From: Rossellomorea marisflavi
GTDB taxonomy: Bacteria; Bacillota; Bacilli; Bacillales; Bacillaceae_B
Direction of reading: 5' to 3'
Length of the DNA: 64,000 nt
Assembly: GCA_003667865.1 (NCBI GenBank)
Contig: CP033051.1
Coordinates: 1,255,001 to 1,319,000, forward strand
Shown here: positions 25,438-33,789 of the stretch, in pieces
Numbering within the stretch: the first letter of the stretch is position 1
Layout: each line of letters starts with the position of its first letter
Position numbers and translations under genes: made by a program
Notes under the pieces: generated by a model
Databases searched by the model: none
Seen by the model: only the letters and a program-made list of their open reading frames with translations
Told to the model about the DNA's origin: nothing

Positions 25438-26154
25438 CTAGTATTCTATAGTGATAATAGGACTCCCAATTGTTACGTCTACTGTTCTATTCTCACTTTG
25501 TCTGATTCCAAGTTGATAGTTTAATGGCTTCCCATTAGATTGTAATGTTGTGGATTCCCAGTTGTGAGTATAACCTGAAATAGAAATAAAGGAATCCTCC
25601 TCAAGTGATTCAACAACCGAACCTCTAAGGGTTGTAAGGAATTGATTTTTCATACTATCAATATTCTCTTGAAGAGGGTATGTAGCTGTTACATTTGTAT
25701 ATAACTCCTCAGAGTGTGTAAAGTACTCTTGGACAAGTTGCTGACTCTGTTTTGTCCAACTAGACTGACCACGAATTTCCTTGACCAGTGCAAGCGTATG
25801 TTTATGATTCTCAAGGTAACTCGAAATTGTAATGGTCAGGATACTGTTATCGTTTAATGATTTAGAGCCTTTTAAAGTCATATGATCTGAATGTTTTGTT
25901 ACCTTCCAATCTACAGATGGAAACATAGATTGATAGGATTGGAGTGTATGATTACGGTCACTTTCATTAGAAAAAGATCCGATCACCTCGTTCGAGAAGA
26001 GATGCCACTCTTCTATGTCACCGCCAGCTGCTTCAAGTAGGCTAATTTGTTTTTGAACAATATTCTCAACATTTTCCTTGCCTTTAATCACTTGCAACGA
26101 GATAGTAGATATAATGGATAGAAATAGTACTGACATAATGATTGTTTTCTTCAA
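25438..26154 (-). CDS. ywmB: YwmB-family secreted protein
   Basis: A 238-residue exported protein. A signal or anchor helix covers residues 1-22 (KKTIIMSVLFLSIISTISLQVI), followed by a TATA-box-like alpha/beta domain typical of YwmB. The TTG start at 26154 lies eight bases after GAGGTGATC. In many bacilli ywmB sits next to spoIID and murAA; here it is alone. Function unknown. Confidence 0.8.
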   Translation of the reverse strand: MKKTIIMSVLFLSIISTISLQVIKGKENVENIVQKQISLLEAAGGDIEEWHLFSNEVIGSFSNESDRNHTLQSYQSMFPSVDWKVTKHSDHMTLKGSKSLNDNSILTITISSYLENHKHTLALVKEIRGQSSWTKQSQQLVQEYFTHSEELYTNVTATYPLQENIDSMKNQFLTTLRGSVVESLEEDSFISISGYTHNWESTTLQSNGKPLNYQLGIRQSENRTVDVTIGSPIITIEY

Positions 26155-26230
26155 AATGATCACCTCATCAGTCAGTGTGACCATCATTAATAAAATATAT
26201 ACCATACTAGTAAAAAAGGATTCTATTTTT

Positions 26231-26262
26231 ATATAAAAAGCCTGACCTAAAGGCCAGGCTCC
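26231..26262 (-). terminator. Terminator of the yjcZ-like gene
   Basis: On the minus strand, AGCCTGGCCT / AGGTCAGGCT is followed by TTTTTATAT, just after the glycine-rich peptide gene. Confidence 0.82.
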
Positions 26263-26268
26263 TTCGCA

Positions 26269-26415
26269 TTAGTTATAAAATGCTGCTCCAACGATGATTA
26301 ACAAAATGAAAAGCACTACGATTAAAGCAAAGCCACCGCCGTAGCCACCGCCGTAGCCACCGCCGTAGCCACCACCATAGCCTCCGCCATATCCATATCC
26401 GCCGCAGAATCCCAT
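26269..26415 (-). CDS. YjcZ-family sporulation protein
   Basis: A 48-residue peptide that starts MGFCGGYGYGGGYGGGYGG with five near-identical GGGYG-type units encoded by a 12-base tandem repeat (about 26333-26393), then a hydrophobic helix (FALIVVLFILLIIVGAAF). This is the sYjcZ family of small spore proteins in Bacillaceae. An AAAGGAGATTG site lies before the ATG. The tandem repeat makes the number of glycine units prone to change. Confidence 0.88.
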   Translation of the reverse strand: MGFCGGYGYGGGYGGGYGGGYGGGYGGGFALIVVLFILLIIVGAAFYN

Positions 26416-26631
26416 AGTTCAATCTCCTTTCATTATTTAGTCAATAATAGGATATTAAAAATGTGTAAATTGGATTGTACAAATGTCCATTTTTAAAAAA
26501 TATAGGTGTTTGTTACAAATATGACAAAAAAATTTCACTTGTTAAATACCCCTTTTCTGGTTGATTATGGGTAATTTTGCTTATATAATTAACATGTACT
26601 GTAAATTGACTGATTATTACATAATTGGATA

Positions 26632-26728
26632 CTTTGAGCGAAATGGCAAATTCATCGAAAGATGAGGACGCAAAGCTAAAGGGGCTAAAATCGAGTAAAG
26701 GGATAATGCCAGCCAGCTATCGATATCT
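26632..26728 (+). ncRNA. c-di-GMP-I riboswitch (GEMM-I)
   Basis: The conserved aptamer core is visible. GGCAAA (26645-26650) precedes TTCATC-GAAA-GATGAG, a hairpin with a GAAA tetraloop, and is followed by GGACGCAAAGC, GGGGCTAAAA and the 3' half ATGCCAGCCAGCTATCG with its tetraloop-receptor side. A terminator follows at once. It lies 190 bases before a diguanylate cyclase gene, so the cell's c-di-GMP would feed back on its own synthesis. The end points are approximate. Confidence 0.92.
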
Positions 26729-26736
26729 TCTACACA

Positions 26737-26769
26737 AAGACTAATCGATAAAAGGGTTAGTCTTTTTTT
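26737..26769 (+). terminator. Expression-platform terminator of the c-di-GMP riboswitch
   Basis: AAGACTAA / TTAGTCTT with a 12-base loop and seven T after it. TATCGAT at the aptamer's 3' end is complementary to ATCGATA in the loop, a possible competing pairing, so binding probably decides termination. Confidence 0.85.
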
Positions 26770-26920
26770 ATTTGACTTTTATTCTTCACTTCTGCAAAAT
26801 CCTTCTAGTGAGACAATCTAGTGAAGGAAACTTCCAGATAGTGAAAGTATAAGACTTTCTTCCTATATTAGGAAATAAAGAGTATCACGTAAAAAGTAAT
26901 GAGAAAATGTGGGGAGTTAT

Positions 26921-27904
26921 ATGGCAACAGCATACAACGTTGTGTTAGGTCTCATAATTGGTATGGTGATCATGAGTTTGATTTATTTCGTTTCAAAAGT
27001 GCTAAGGAGAAACAAAAGTGATATTAAACGGCAGATGTATCACTTAATTGAATCATCAAAGGATATCATATATGTCTGTGATGTTGAACCAGATTTAAAA
27101 TTCCGATACATCAGTCCATCAATAGACGATAACTTAGGTTACGGAGTTCAAGAGGAAAGTTATAAAAATGCATATTCTGCATTTGAACGTATCCATCCTG
27201 AAGACTTTACCACGCTCTATCGAAAAGTAAAAGGACAGCTAAACTTTAAGGAGCCTATTCTTCAAAGGTGGAAAAACAATAGTGGGGAATATATATGGTT
27301 CGAGGAATATGCAGAACCAATATATAAAAGAGGGAAACTAATTGCAATCCAAGGGATTATTCGGAATATTGATGACAAAATGAAACTACAACAAGATTTA
27401 GTATATCAAGTTCAGCACGATGCTTTGTCTGGAATCTATAACCGAGTATTCTTTGACCAAGAAATGCAGCGGTTTGATCAAACCGAAGATCGCCCAATTG
27501 CAATTATTCTCTGTGACTTAGATAATCTGAAGCAGCTAAATGATCAGTTTGGTCATAAGGCAGGAGACAAATTAATTCAATCAACAGCAAAATTACTTAG
27601 TTATTTCACTTCTGAATACACAACTATATCCAGAATAGGAGGCGATGAATTTGCCTTTCTAGCTCAAGGATATAGAGAAGAAGAAATTATTAAATTGATT
27701 GCAAACATTAATACCATGATGATGAACTTTAATGATCGTAATCAAGAGCATCCAATAAATATGTCCATAGGGTATGCATACAGTTCTCATTCAATCGGTC
27801 AAATGGAAGATCTTTTCATCCAGGCAGATCATAATATGTATGAACAGAAATTTAATAAAAAGAGCATGCTATTAAAACAAGGTACATTGCAAGAAACAAA
27901 ATAA
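26921..27904 (+). CDS. Membrane-anchored PAS-GGDEF diguanylate cyclase
   Basis: A 327-residue protein: an N-terminal membrane helix (about residues 5-27), a PAS domain with PAC motif (about 40-150; FRYISPSIDDNLGY, EYIWFEEYAEPIYKRGKLIAIQGIIRNI) and a GGDEF domain (about 165-320). The catalytic GGDEF is intact (240-244), so it should make c-di-GMP. The inhibitory RxxD site expected five residues upstream is absent (SEYT there). Feedback may instead come from the c-di-GMP riboswitch upstream. The ATG follows GTGGGGAG. Confidence 0.93.
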   Translation: MATAYNVVLGLIIGMVIMSLIYFVSKVLRRNKSDIKRQMYHLIESSKDIIYVCDVEPDLKFRYISPSIDDNLGYGVQEESYKNAYSAFERIHPEDFTTLYRKVKGQLNFKEPILQRWKNNSGEYIWFEEYAEPIYKRGKLIAIQGIIRNIDDKMKLQQDLVYQVQHDALSGIYNRVFFDQEMQRFDQTEDRPIAIILCDLDNLKQLNDQFGHKAGDKLIQSTAKLLSYFTSEYTTISRIGGDEFAFLAQGYREEEIIKLIANINTMMMNFNDRNQEHPINMSIGYAYSSHSIGQMEDLFIQADHNMYEQKFNKKSMLLKQGTLQETK

Positions 27905-27947
27905 GACTGTCCTAAGTCTGTCGCATGACTCAGGACAGTCTTATTTA
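27903..27947 (+). terminator. Terminator after the diguanylate cyclase
   Basis: AAGACTGTCCT / AGGACAGTCTT with an 18-base loop and TATTTATTTT after it. Confidence 0.87.
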
Positions 27948-28035
27948 TTTTCATAGTAAAAGAAATGTGCATTTGTTTTAATAGTGCCTTTTTTCGAAGT
28001 ATGGGAGTTTCAAACGAAAGAAAAGGATACCTAGC

Positions 28036-28329
28036 TTATAGTGATAGAGAGATATCTCCATTCTCTGCAATTTCTACAGTAGTATAACTATAAAAGGCTT
28101 TATCATCTTGTAATGTACTGTGAACCTCATTCTGTAGTTCTGCCATATATTGCTCATATACTTGAGGATCTTTTACAATATGATAGAAGAAAACATTCAT
28201 CCCATCGCTAACATCTTGGCTTTTATATATAAAGGAATCTTTATATTTTTGTTGAAACCAATTACGAGCTTCTTCATGAGAAGCGAAGTCAGGTAATTCT
28301 TGTGCAAGCTGTTCGATACTTATATTCAT
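28036..28329 (-). CDS. Conserved hypothetical protein
   Basis: A 97-residue soluble protein with no recognised domain. It is acidic with mixed alpha/beta pattern (SHEEARNWFQQKYKDSFIYKSQDV, YHIVKDPQVYEQYMAELQ). The start is fixed by AAGGAGGAACG just upstream of ATG 28329. It is divergent from the peptidase gene at 28440. I cannot assign a function. Confidence 0.7.
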   Translation of the reverse strand: MNISIEQLAQELPDFASHEEARNWFQQKYKDSFIYKSQDVSDGMNVFFYHIVKDPQVYEQYMAELQNEVHSTLQDDKAFYSYTTVEIAENGDISLSL

Positions 28330-28439
28330 GTTCGTTCCTCCTTGTTTCTGACGATGTAGGATATAACCCCTATCCTTATTATCATCCCCGAAACAACTTA
28401 AAATTTGAGGAATATTTAAAAACGGAAGGTGTGAAGGAT

Positions 28440-29483
28440 ATGACAAGAAAACGTTTAAGAGAACTCGGAATAAACGTCGGAAGATTTAAAACAGGTACAT
28501 ATAATGCGATTACAGATGTCAAAGGTGTAAAGGTAGGGCATAAAACGGTGATTAAAGATGGTGAATCAGTAGCAAGAACTGGGGTTACGGCTATTGTACC
28601 CCATGATGGAAATTGGTTTCGAGAGAAAGTGTTTGCAAATAGTTATGTTATAAATGGATTCGGTAAAACCTCTGGGACGATTCAAGTTGATGAGCTAGGA
28701 GTTCTCGAGAGTCCCATTATGTTAACGAACACATTATCTGTAGGGGATGTTCTAAAGGGAACAATCTCCTACATGCTTGATCAGACACCAGAGATTGGTG
28801 ATACAACAGGTACGGTTAATGTTGTAGTTGGTGAATGCAATGATGGTTATCTGAATGATATAAGAGCGATGCATGTCACACCAGAAGATGCACAAGAGGC
28901 GATAAAAAATGCAAAAGCGGGTACCGTAGAAGAAGGATGTGTTGGGGCTGGAACTGGAATGCTTTGTCTAGGTCATAAAGGTGGAATTGGAACAAGCTCT
29001 AGAATTGTGACAGTTGGAGAAGAGCAATATACGGTGGGTGCGCTTGTTTTAACGAATTTTGGACGGAAGCAAGATTTGAGATTCTCTAACAAGCTAATGA
29101 ATGAGGATACAAATATTCCAGACGGATCCATTATGATCATCTTAGCAACAGATGCACCTGTAAGTGATAGACAGTTAAAGAGGATTGCAAAGCGTGCTTC
29201 CTTTGGATTGGCAAGAACCGGATCATCAGCCTCTCATGGGAGTGGTGATATCGTTTTAGCATTTTCGACCGCACATAAAATTCCTCATCAGTATCAAGCT
29301 ACAAATAATACTGTACAGTATCAGTTTATAAAAGAGGATGGTCCAATCATATCCGATTTATTTGAGATGACGGTTGATTGCGTAGAAGAAGCAATCTGGA
29401 ATTCGATGTGCAAAGCTGAAACAACAAAGGGAAGAAATGAAAGGAAGATGGAAGCCATCTCGTATGACTATTTTCTTCGTTAA
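28440..29483 (+). CDS. P1-family (DmpA/BapA-type) aminopeptidase
   Basis: A 347-residue self-processing N-terminal-nucleophile hydrolase related to DmpA/BapA. Family blocks are clear: ITDVKGVKVGH near residues 24-34, ARTGVTAI near 45, GFGKTSGT near 73-80, ECNDGYLND near 132, and SSASHGSGDIVLAFST near 263. The expected autocleavage and nucleophile is Ser230 in PDG-SIMIILATDAP. It would act on small peptides or beta-amino amides. The start follows GGTGTGAAGGAT. Confidence 0.92.
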   Translation: MTRKRLRELGINVGRFKTGTYNAITDVKGVKVGHKTVIKDGESVARTGVTAIVPHDGNWFREKVFANSYVINGFGKTSGTIQVDELGVLESPIMLTNTLSVGDVLKGTISYMLDQTPEIGDTTGTVNVVVGECNDGYLNDIRAMHVTPEDAQEAIKNAKAGTVEEGCVGAGTGMLCLGHKGGIGTSSRIVTVGEEQYTVGALVLTNFGRKQDLRFSNKLMNEDTNIPDGSIMIILATDAPVSDRQLKRIAKRASFGLARTGSSASHGSGDIVLAFSTAHKIPHQYQATNNTVQYQFIKEDGPIISDLFEMTVDCVEEAIWNSMCKAETTKGRNERKMEAISYDYFLR

Positions 29484-29526
29484 AAATAAAGTGTGCAAGA
29501 AGTGCTAAGACAGGAAAGGAGCAACA

Positions 29527-30111
29527 ATGGAACCAACCCCCCTACCAACAGAGTTTTATAAAGCACCCACCCTACAGCTAGCCCAAAATCTATTAGGCTG
29601 CCTCTTAATGAAAGAAACAGCAGAGGGACGGACCTCTGGATTTATTGTAGAGACAGAGGCATATATTGGTCCAGAAGACCGAGCTGCACATAGCTTTAAT
29701 AATAGAAGGACAAAGAGGACAGAAGTGATGTTCGGTGAAGCAGGTTTTGTCTATACGTATACGATGCATACTCATTGTTTGGTTAACGTAGTAAGTGGAA
29801 AGATAGATGCACCTGAAGCTGTTCTAATACGAGCAGTGGAACCTTATGAAGGCATTGACCTGATGAGAATGAGAAGAAGTGGACAACAGGATCGTAATTT
29901 AACAAGCGGACCAGGAAAGCTGACAAAAGCCCTGGGCATAACAATGGACGATTATGGACATCATTTCAGTCAGCCGCCATTGATGATTGCAAAAGGCTAT
30001 GTACCGGAAGAGATCATGAGCGGAAAACGAGTTGGAATTGATAATAGCGGCGAAGCAGTTGAGTATCCTTGGAGATATTGGGTGAAGGATAATCCGTATG
30101 TTTCTCGATAG
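29527..30111 (+). CDS. 3-methyladenine DNA glycosylase (AAG/MPG family)
   Basis: Base-excision repair enzyme removing alkylated purines. The 194-residue length fits the bacterial AAG family. Motifs: LAQNLLGCLL near residues 17-26, GFIVETEAYIGPEDRAAHSFNNRRTKRTEVMF near 37-70 (catalytic Glu in VETEAY), VYTYTMHTHCLVN near 77 and LTSGPGKLTKALGI near 127-140. The ATG follows AGGAAAGGAGC. It may be cotranscribed with the peptidase gene 43 bases upstream. Confidence 0.94.
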   Translation: MEPTPLPTEFYKAPTLQLAQNLLGCLLMKETAEGRTSGFIVETEAYIGPEDRAAHSFNNRRTKRTEVMFGEAGFVYTYTMHTHCLVNVVSGKIDAPEAVLIRAVEPYEGIDLMRMRRSGQQDRNLTSGPGKLTKALGITMDDYGHHFSQPPLMIAKGYVPEEIMSGKRVGIDNSGEAVEYPWRYWVKDNPYVSR

Positions 30112-30259
30112 AAGTTCTTACTTTTTGATTACTTGGTATCGTTAGACCCATTACTATTAGTGCTTGGGCTAGAGATACTGAACATCTATTCAGTGTTTAA
30201 GAGGATTTGGGTCTTTACTATAACATTGAAAGCTATTAATGGCATTGGTGATTCTGAGG

Positions 30260-30439
30260 CGGACATTTAGTCCGCTATTTTTGTTTAAAAGAGTAATATA
30301 AGTGAGTAAAAGGACATTTGTTCCGTTAATACATGATATTTTTATGATATTAGCCACTTTTTTGATGAATAACGGAATAAATGTCCACTTCCCCTTATAA
30401 ATACCTCTTTTTCTCGTAGATAACGGAATAAATGTCCGC
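30260..30439. repeat. 180-bp four-motif interspersed repeat, divergent copy D
   Basis: Motifs at about 30261 (GGACATTTAGTCC), 30313 (GGACATTTGTTCC), 30374 and 30426 (GGAATAAATGTCC) keep the 52/60/50 spacing. The intervening sequence differs from copies A-C. It is followed by a 100-base C-rich, G-poor tract of CACACC/CACCC units (about 30440-30535). No gene was seen in 30112-30708. Confidence 0.75.
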
Positions 30440-30708
30440 TTACTCCCCACACCTACAACACTCCACGCCCATGCCCTCACCCAAACCCCAGAACCCACAC
30501 CCCACACCTACAGCACCCCATCCAACAACCTCCAAGTCCGCTTTCTTTTTCAAAAAAAAGAAAGCAAACATCTGGATATATAGCGAATTTCTCAAGCCGA
30601 TAAAATCCGCTGATATATAATCGTAACAAAAGTCAGATAAAAGTAAAAATTGAAAAAATTAAGTAATTGGAATAAAATAGGTTAAAGAAAACTTAAAGGG
30701 GTAAAGAG

Positions 30709-32679
30709 ATGAAAATCATAAGGGTCTTATTTTACTATCTGTTAGGTGTGCTCGGAATACTTGGAGTGAGTATTGCTCCACAAGTTATAAGAGAGCGAGG
30801 ACTTTATAATTTTGTAGGATTTATCGAAGAGTACATAAAGTTTTTCTTCCTATTTATTAATAAAGAGAATTGGAGTTATACCTATAAAGGAGCCACAACC
30901 GAGATCTTTGATATGCTTTGGGGACCGTTTGTATACTCGATGCAAATTCTGTTATCTGCCCTTGTATTAGGAGTTGTACTAGCCTTTGTGTTAACCATGT
31001 TTACAGTGTTCTTGCCACGCTGGGTCATGAAACCAATAAAGCAATTGCTCAGTGTGCTTGAAACCGTTCCAGATCTAATGGTGGCATTTATGCTACAGCT
31101 ATTTATTGTTTTCTTTTTTAAAACATTCGGATTTGAGTTAATGAGCTTCACAGCACTTGGTGAGGAGAAAGTCTATCTTGCACCCATTATTACAATTTCT
31201 ATTTTACCGATGATAGGATTCTTCCGAATTATGCTACTAGTAATAGAAGAAGAGCTACTGAAACCTCATATCGAATTTGCAACGAGCAAAGGACTTACAA
31301 AAGCGCGTATTATGGGCGCTCATGTCCTGAAAAATATTTCTCCAAGCCTCTTCTTCCATGGGAAAATGATCTTATGGGGAATGCTTTCTAGCTTATTTAT
31401 TATTGAAACAATCTTTAATATGCGAGGAATTACCTATTATATCGTTGAAGATTTTCGCCCGATGGTGATCGCAATTTCACTTCTTATGATCTATAGTCCG
31501 TTCTTTTTAATCTATCAATTGATCTATATGTGGCTTAATACAGAGAGTTATGTTGATTTTACAAAGTACAAAAAGGACAAAAAACATTGGAGAGAATGGA
31601 AGATTTGGAGTTGGATTCGTCTTTCAGCTTCTCTATTAAAACAGCATATGAAAAACCCGAAGTTCTTTATCGGTTTTGTAGTGTTATTTGGGATGGTTGG
31701 ATATAGTCTTGCTTATTCCATTTTTGTGAAGGAACCGATTTTCCATATTCAATTTATGAAGGATGAAAATGGTCGAATTATTAGTGGCCCACCTCATCCC
31801 CCTTCAGATCAAATGATTCTTGGATCTGACTTCTATGGCTACAGCATTTTAGATCAACTTATTGTAGGAGCAAAGTATACGTTACTTTTCGCCTTAATTG
31901 TTGCTTGTTTACGCGTTATTGGTGGATTTTATTTAGGGGTAGCGTATCATTTCTATTTAAGTGAAAGTCGGAAACAGTGGTTAAATCGTGTTGTAGATTC
32001 TATTCACTTTTTACCATTAAGTATTATTGCCTACCTGATGCTAAGACCGGTATTATGGGGGCTTCCCGTTCTAGGGTGGGATCACTCCATGTTTGAGCGA
32101 CTTGTCTTTGAGGCGATTGTCCTGACAATCTTGGTATTACCATTAACGACCATCCTAATCGGGAATGAACTGAATCTAATATCAAGAAATGACTTTGTAT
32201 TGTCGGCAAAAGTAATGGGTGGGAGTAATAAACATTTGCTGTGGGTTCATTTGTTTCCACATCTTGCACCTAGGTTGTTTATTATATATGGGCAACAATT
32301 CATTCAAGTTTTACTCATATTAGTTCATCTCGGAATGTTCCATCTATTCTTAGGCGGAACCATTGTTTCTGATAATGGAATGATGGCAGATCCACCGAAG
32401 TCAGGCACATATGAATGGTCCGGGCTCATAAGCTCAGCGCGATACTCGTTAATGACAGGGAAGTACTGGATTGTCATTGCACCATTGTTCGCATTTATGA
32501 TTGCCATTTTATCGATGCAAATGATGGTTCAAGGAATAAAAGAAATCCAACAGCGTAAAGTCGGTGTATTAACCAACTTTAAACGAGCAAAGAGAAAGAA
32601 ACAGAAAGAACAAGCGGCACAATACGCGCCTTCTATTGAGGATTTTCAAATTCAAAACAATCATTCAAAACATGGTTAA
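30709..32679 (+). CDS. Fused OppB/OppC-type ABC transporter permease
   Basis: A 656-residue membrane protein in which two binding-protein-dependent permeases are joined. The first half (about 1-290) has six helices and the EAA-type loop EFATSKGLTKARIMGAHVLKNI. The second half (about 310-640) begins with a single helix, then the OppC-type LGSDFYGYSILDQLIVGAKYTL, and its own loop FVLSAKVMGGSNKHLLWVHLFPHL. The tail is Lys-rich. No ATPase or binding protein lies nearby, so it must use subunits from elsewhere. The start follows AAAGGGGTAAAG. Confidence 0.85.
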   Translation: MKIIRVLFYYLLGVLGILGVSIAPQVIRERGLYNFVGFIEEYIKFFFLFINKENWSYTYKGATTEIFDMLWGPFVYSMQILLSALVLGVVLAFVLTMFTVFLPRWVMKPIKQLLSVLETVPDLMVAFMLQLFIVFFFKTFGFELMSFTALGEEKVYLAPIITISILPMIGFFRIMLLVIEEELLKPHIEFATSKGLTKARIMGAHVLKNISPSLFFHGKMILWGMLSSLFIIETIFNMRGITYYIVEDFRPMVIAISLLMIYSPFFLIYQLIYMWLNTESYVDFTKYKKDKKHWREWKIWSWIRLSASLLKQHMKNPKFFIGFVVLFGMVGYSLAYSIFVKEPIFHIQFMKDENGRIISGPPHPPSDQMILGSDFYGYSILDQLIVGAKYTLLFALIVACLRVIGGFYLGVAYHFYLSESRKQWLNRVVDSIHFLPLSIIAYLMLRPVLWGLPVLGWDHSMFERLVFEAIVLTILVLPLTTILIGNELNLISRNDFVLSAKVMGGSNKHLLWVHLFPHLAPRLFIIYGQQFIQVLLILVHLGMFHLFLGGTIVSDNGMMADPPKSGTYEWSGLISSARYSLMTGKYWIVIAPLFAFMIAILSMQMMVQGIKEIQQRKVGVLTNFKRAKRKKQKEQAAQYAPSIEDFQIQNNHSKHG

Positions 32680-32868
32680 TATAATAAAGGAAGGGAAGCA
32701 GTCCGTGAATGGGGCTGCTTTTTCTATCAGTAAATGATTTTCTAGTAGGATGATAAATTATGTATCTACCTTAATATACTGTAAAAGAAAACGAGAACTC
32801 GATTGATAACATTTCCTTTTCTCGTGGTGATTTTATATACTTTAGACAAAAGAAGGGAGAGATCTCGT

Positions 32869-33627
32869 ATGAATTATGCGATCGTAACAGGAGCTACAAG
32901 AGGCATGGGAGAGGCTGTTGCCAAATTGTTTATTGAGCGTGACATCTCTGTAATAAATGTGTCCCGACGTGATAATGAGACGTTAAGAGATGCTGCTAAC
33001 AACCATCATGGTACATACGATTTTGTTGAGTGTGATTTACGAGATACGAAGCAAATAGAGAATGCCATCCAAACTGTAACGCAGAAAGTATTTACGGAAG
33101 GTACAGAAACAGTCTATCTTATTCAAAATGCAGGAATTGTCTCTCCAATCGGTCCAGCGGGGTCACTACAAACAGAAGAAATTGAAGCAAGTGTTCAAGT
33201 CAATTTATTGTCTCCTATGATTATTTTAAATGCGATGGTTAAAGCTTCTATGCAACAGAAGAATACAAAAATGGTAATTGCTAATGTTACATCAGGAGCA
33301 GCAAAAAGAGCCGTGCATGGATGGAGTACGTATGGTACAACAAAAGCAGGGTTAAACATGTTAACAGAATCTGTTGCCTTTGAGTTTGAAAAAATGCATT
33401 CAAAACATAAAGTAATTGCTTATAGTCCTGGAATTATGGATACGGATATGCAAGGTGAAATTCGAGCATCAGAAAAAGAACATTTTCAAGATGTTGAGAT
33501 TTTTCAAAGGTACAAAGAGGAAGGAATGCTACGCGAGGCAGCTGTTGTTGGTGAAGCACTCGTAAATCTTATACTGAATCAAGACATTGAAAACGGAAAG
33601 ATATATCATGTGAATGACTTATTATAG
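32869..33627 (+). CDS. Short-chain dehydrogenase, YueD/benzil-reductase type
   Basis: A 252-residue NADPH-dependent SDR. The Rossmann motif TGATRGMG is near residues 6-13, ECDLRD near 60, the NAG motif (IQNAG) near 90, catalytic Ser in NVTSGAAK, and Tyr/Lys in STYGTTKAG near 158-163. The late VIAYSPGIMDTDMQ segment matches sepiapterin-reductase-like members such as YueD. The physiological substrate is unknown. The ATG at 32869 follows AAGGGAGAG; the frame extends upstream without a site. Confidence 0.88.
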   Translation: MNYAIVTGATRGMGEAVAKLFIERDISVINVSRRDNETLRDAANNHHGTYDFVECDLRDTKQIENAIQTVTQKVFTEGTETVYLIQNAGIVSPIGPAGSLQTEEIEASVQVNLLSPMIILNAMVKASMQQKNTKMVIANVTSGAAKRAVHGWSTYGTTKAGLNMLTESVAFEFEKMHSKHKVIAYSPGIMDTDMQGEIRASEKEHFQDVEIFQRYKEEGMLREAAVVGEALVNLILNQDIENGKIYHVNDLL

Positions 33628-33653
33628 AGACCTATATTCTAGGTCTTTTTTTG
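33628..33653 (+). terminator. Terminator after the SDR gene
   Basis: AGACCTA / TAGGTCT, then a run of T. Confidence 0.82.
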
Positions 33654-33789
33654 TTGATCATTTTAAAGCGAAACCAGGTTTATTGAGTATTTGATGAAAA
33701 GGGCAGCAGTAAAAGTAGGGGAATTAGTGATTTACAAAATTAGGAATGGGCGATATAGTTTATGGAGAAAAACATGCGGAGGAAACACA

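Noticed and set aside
30190-30507. 105-codon minus-strand frame as a gene
   Set aside because: It is low-complexity (Val/Gly/Trp-rich), produced by the C-rich tract and the repeat, with no ribosome binding site.
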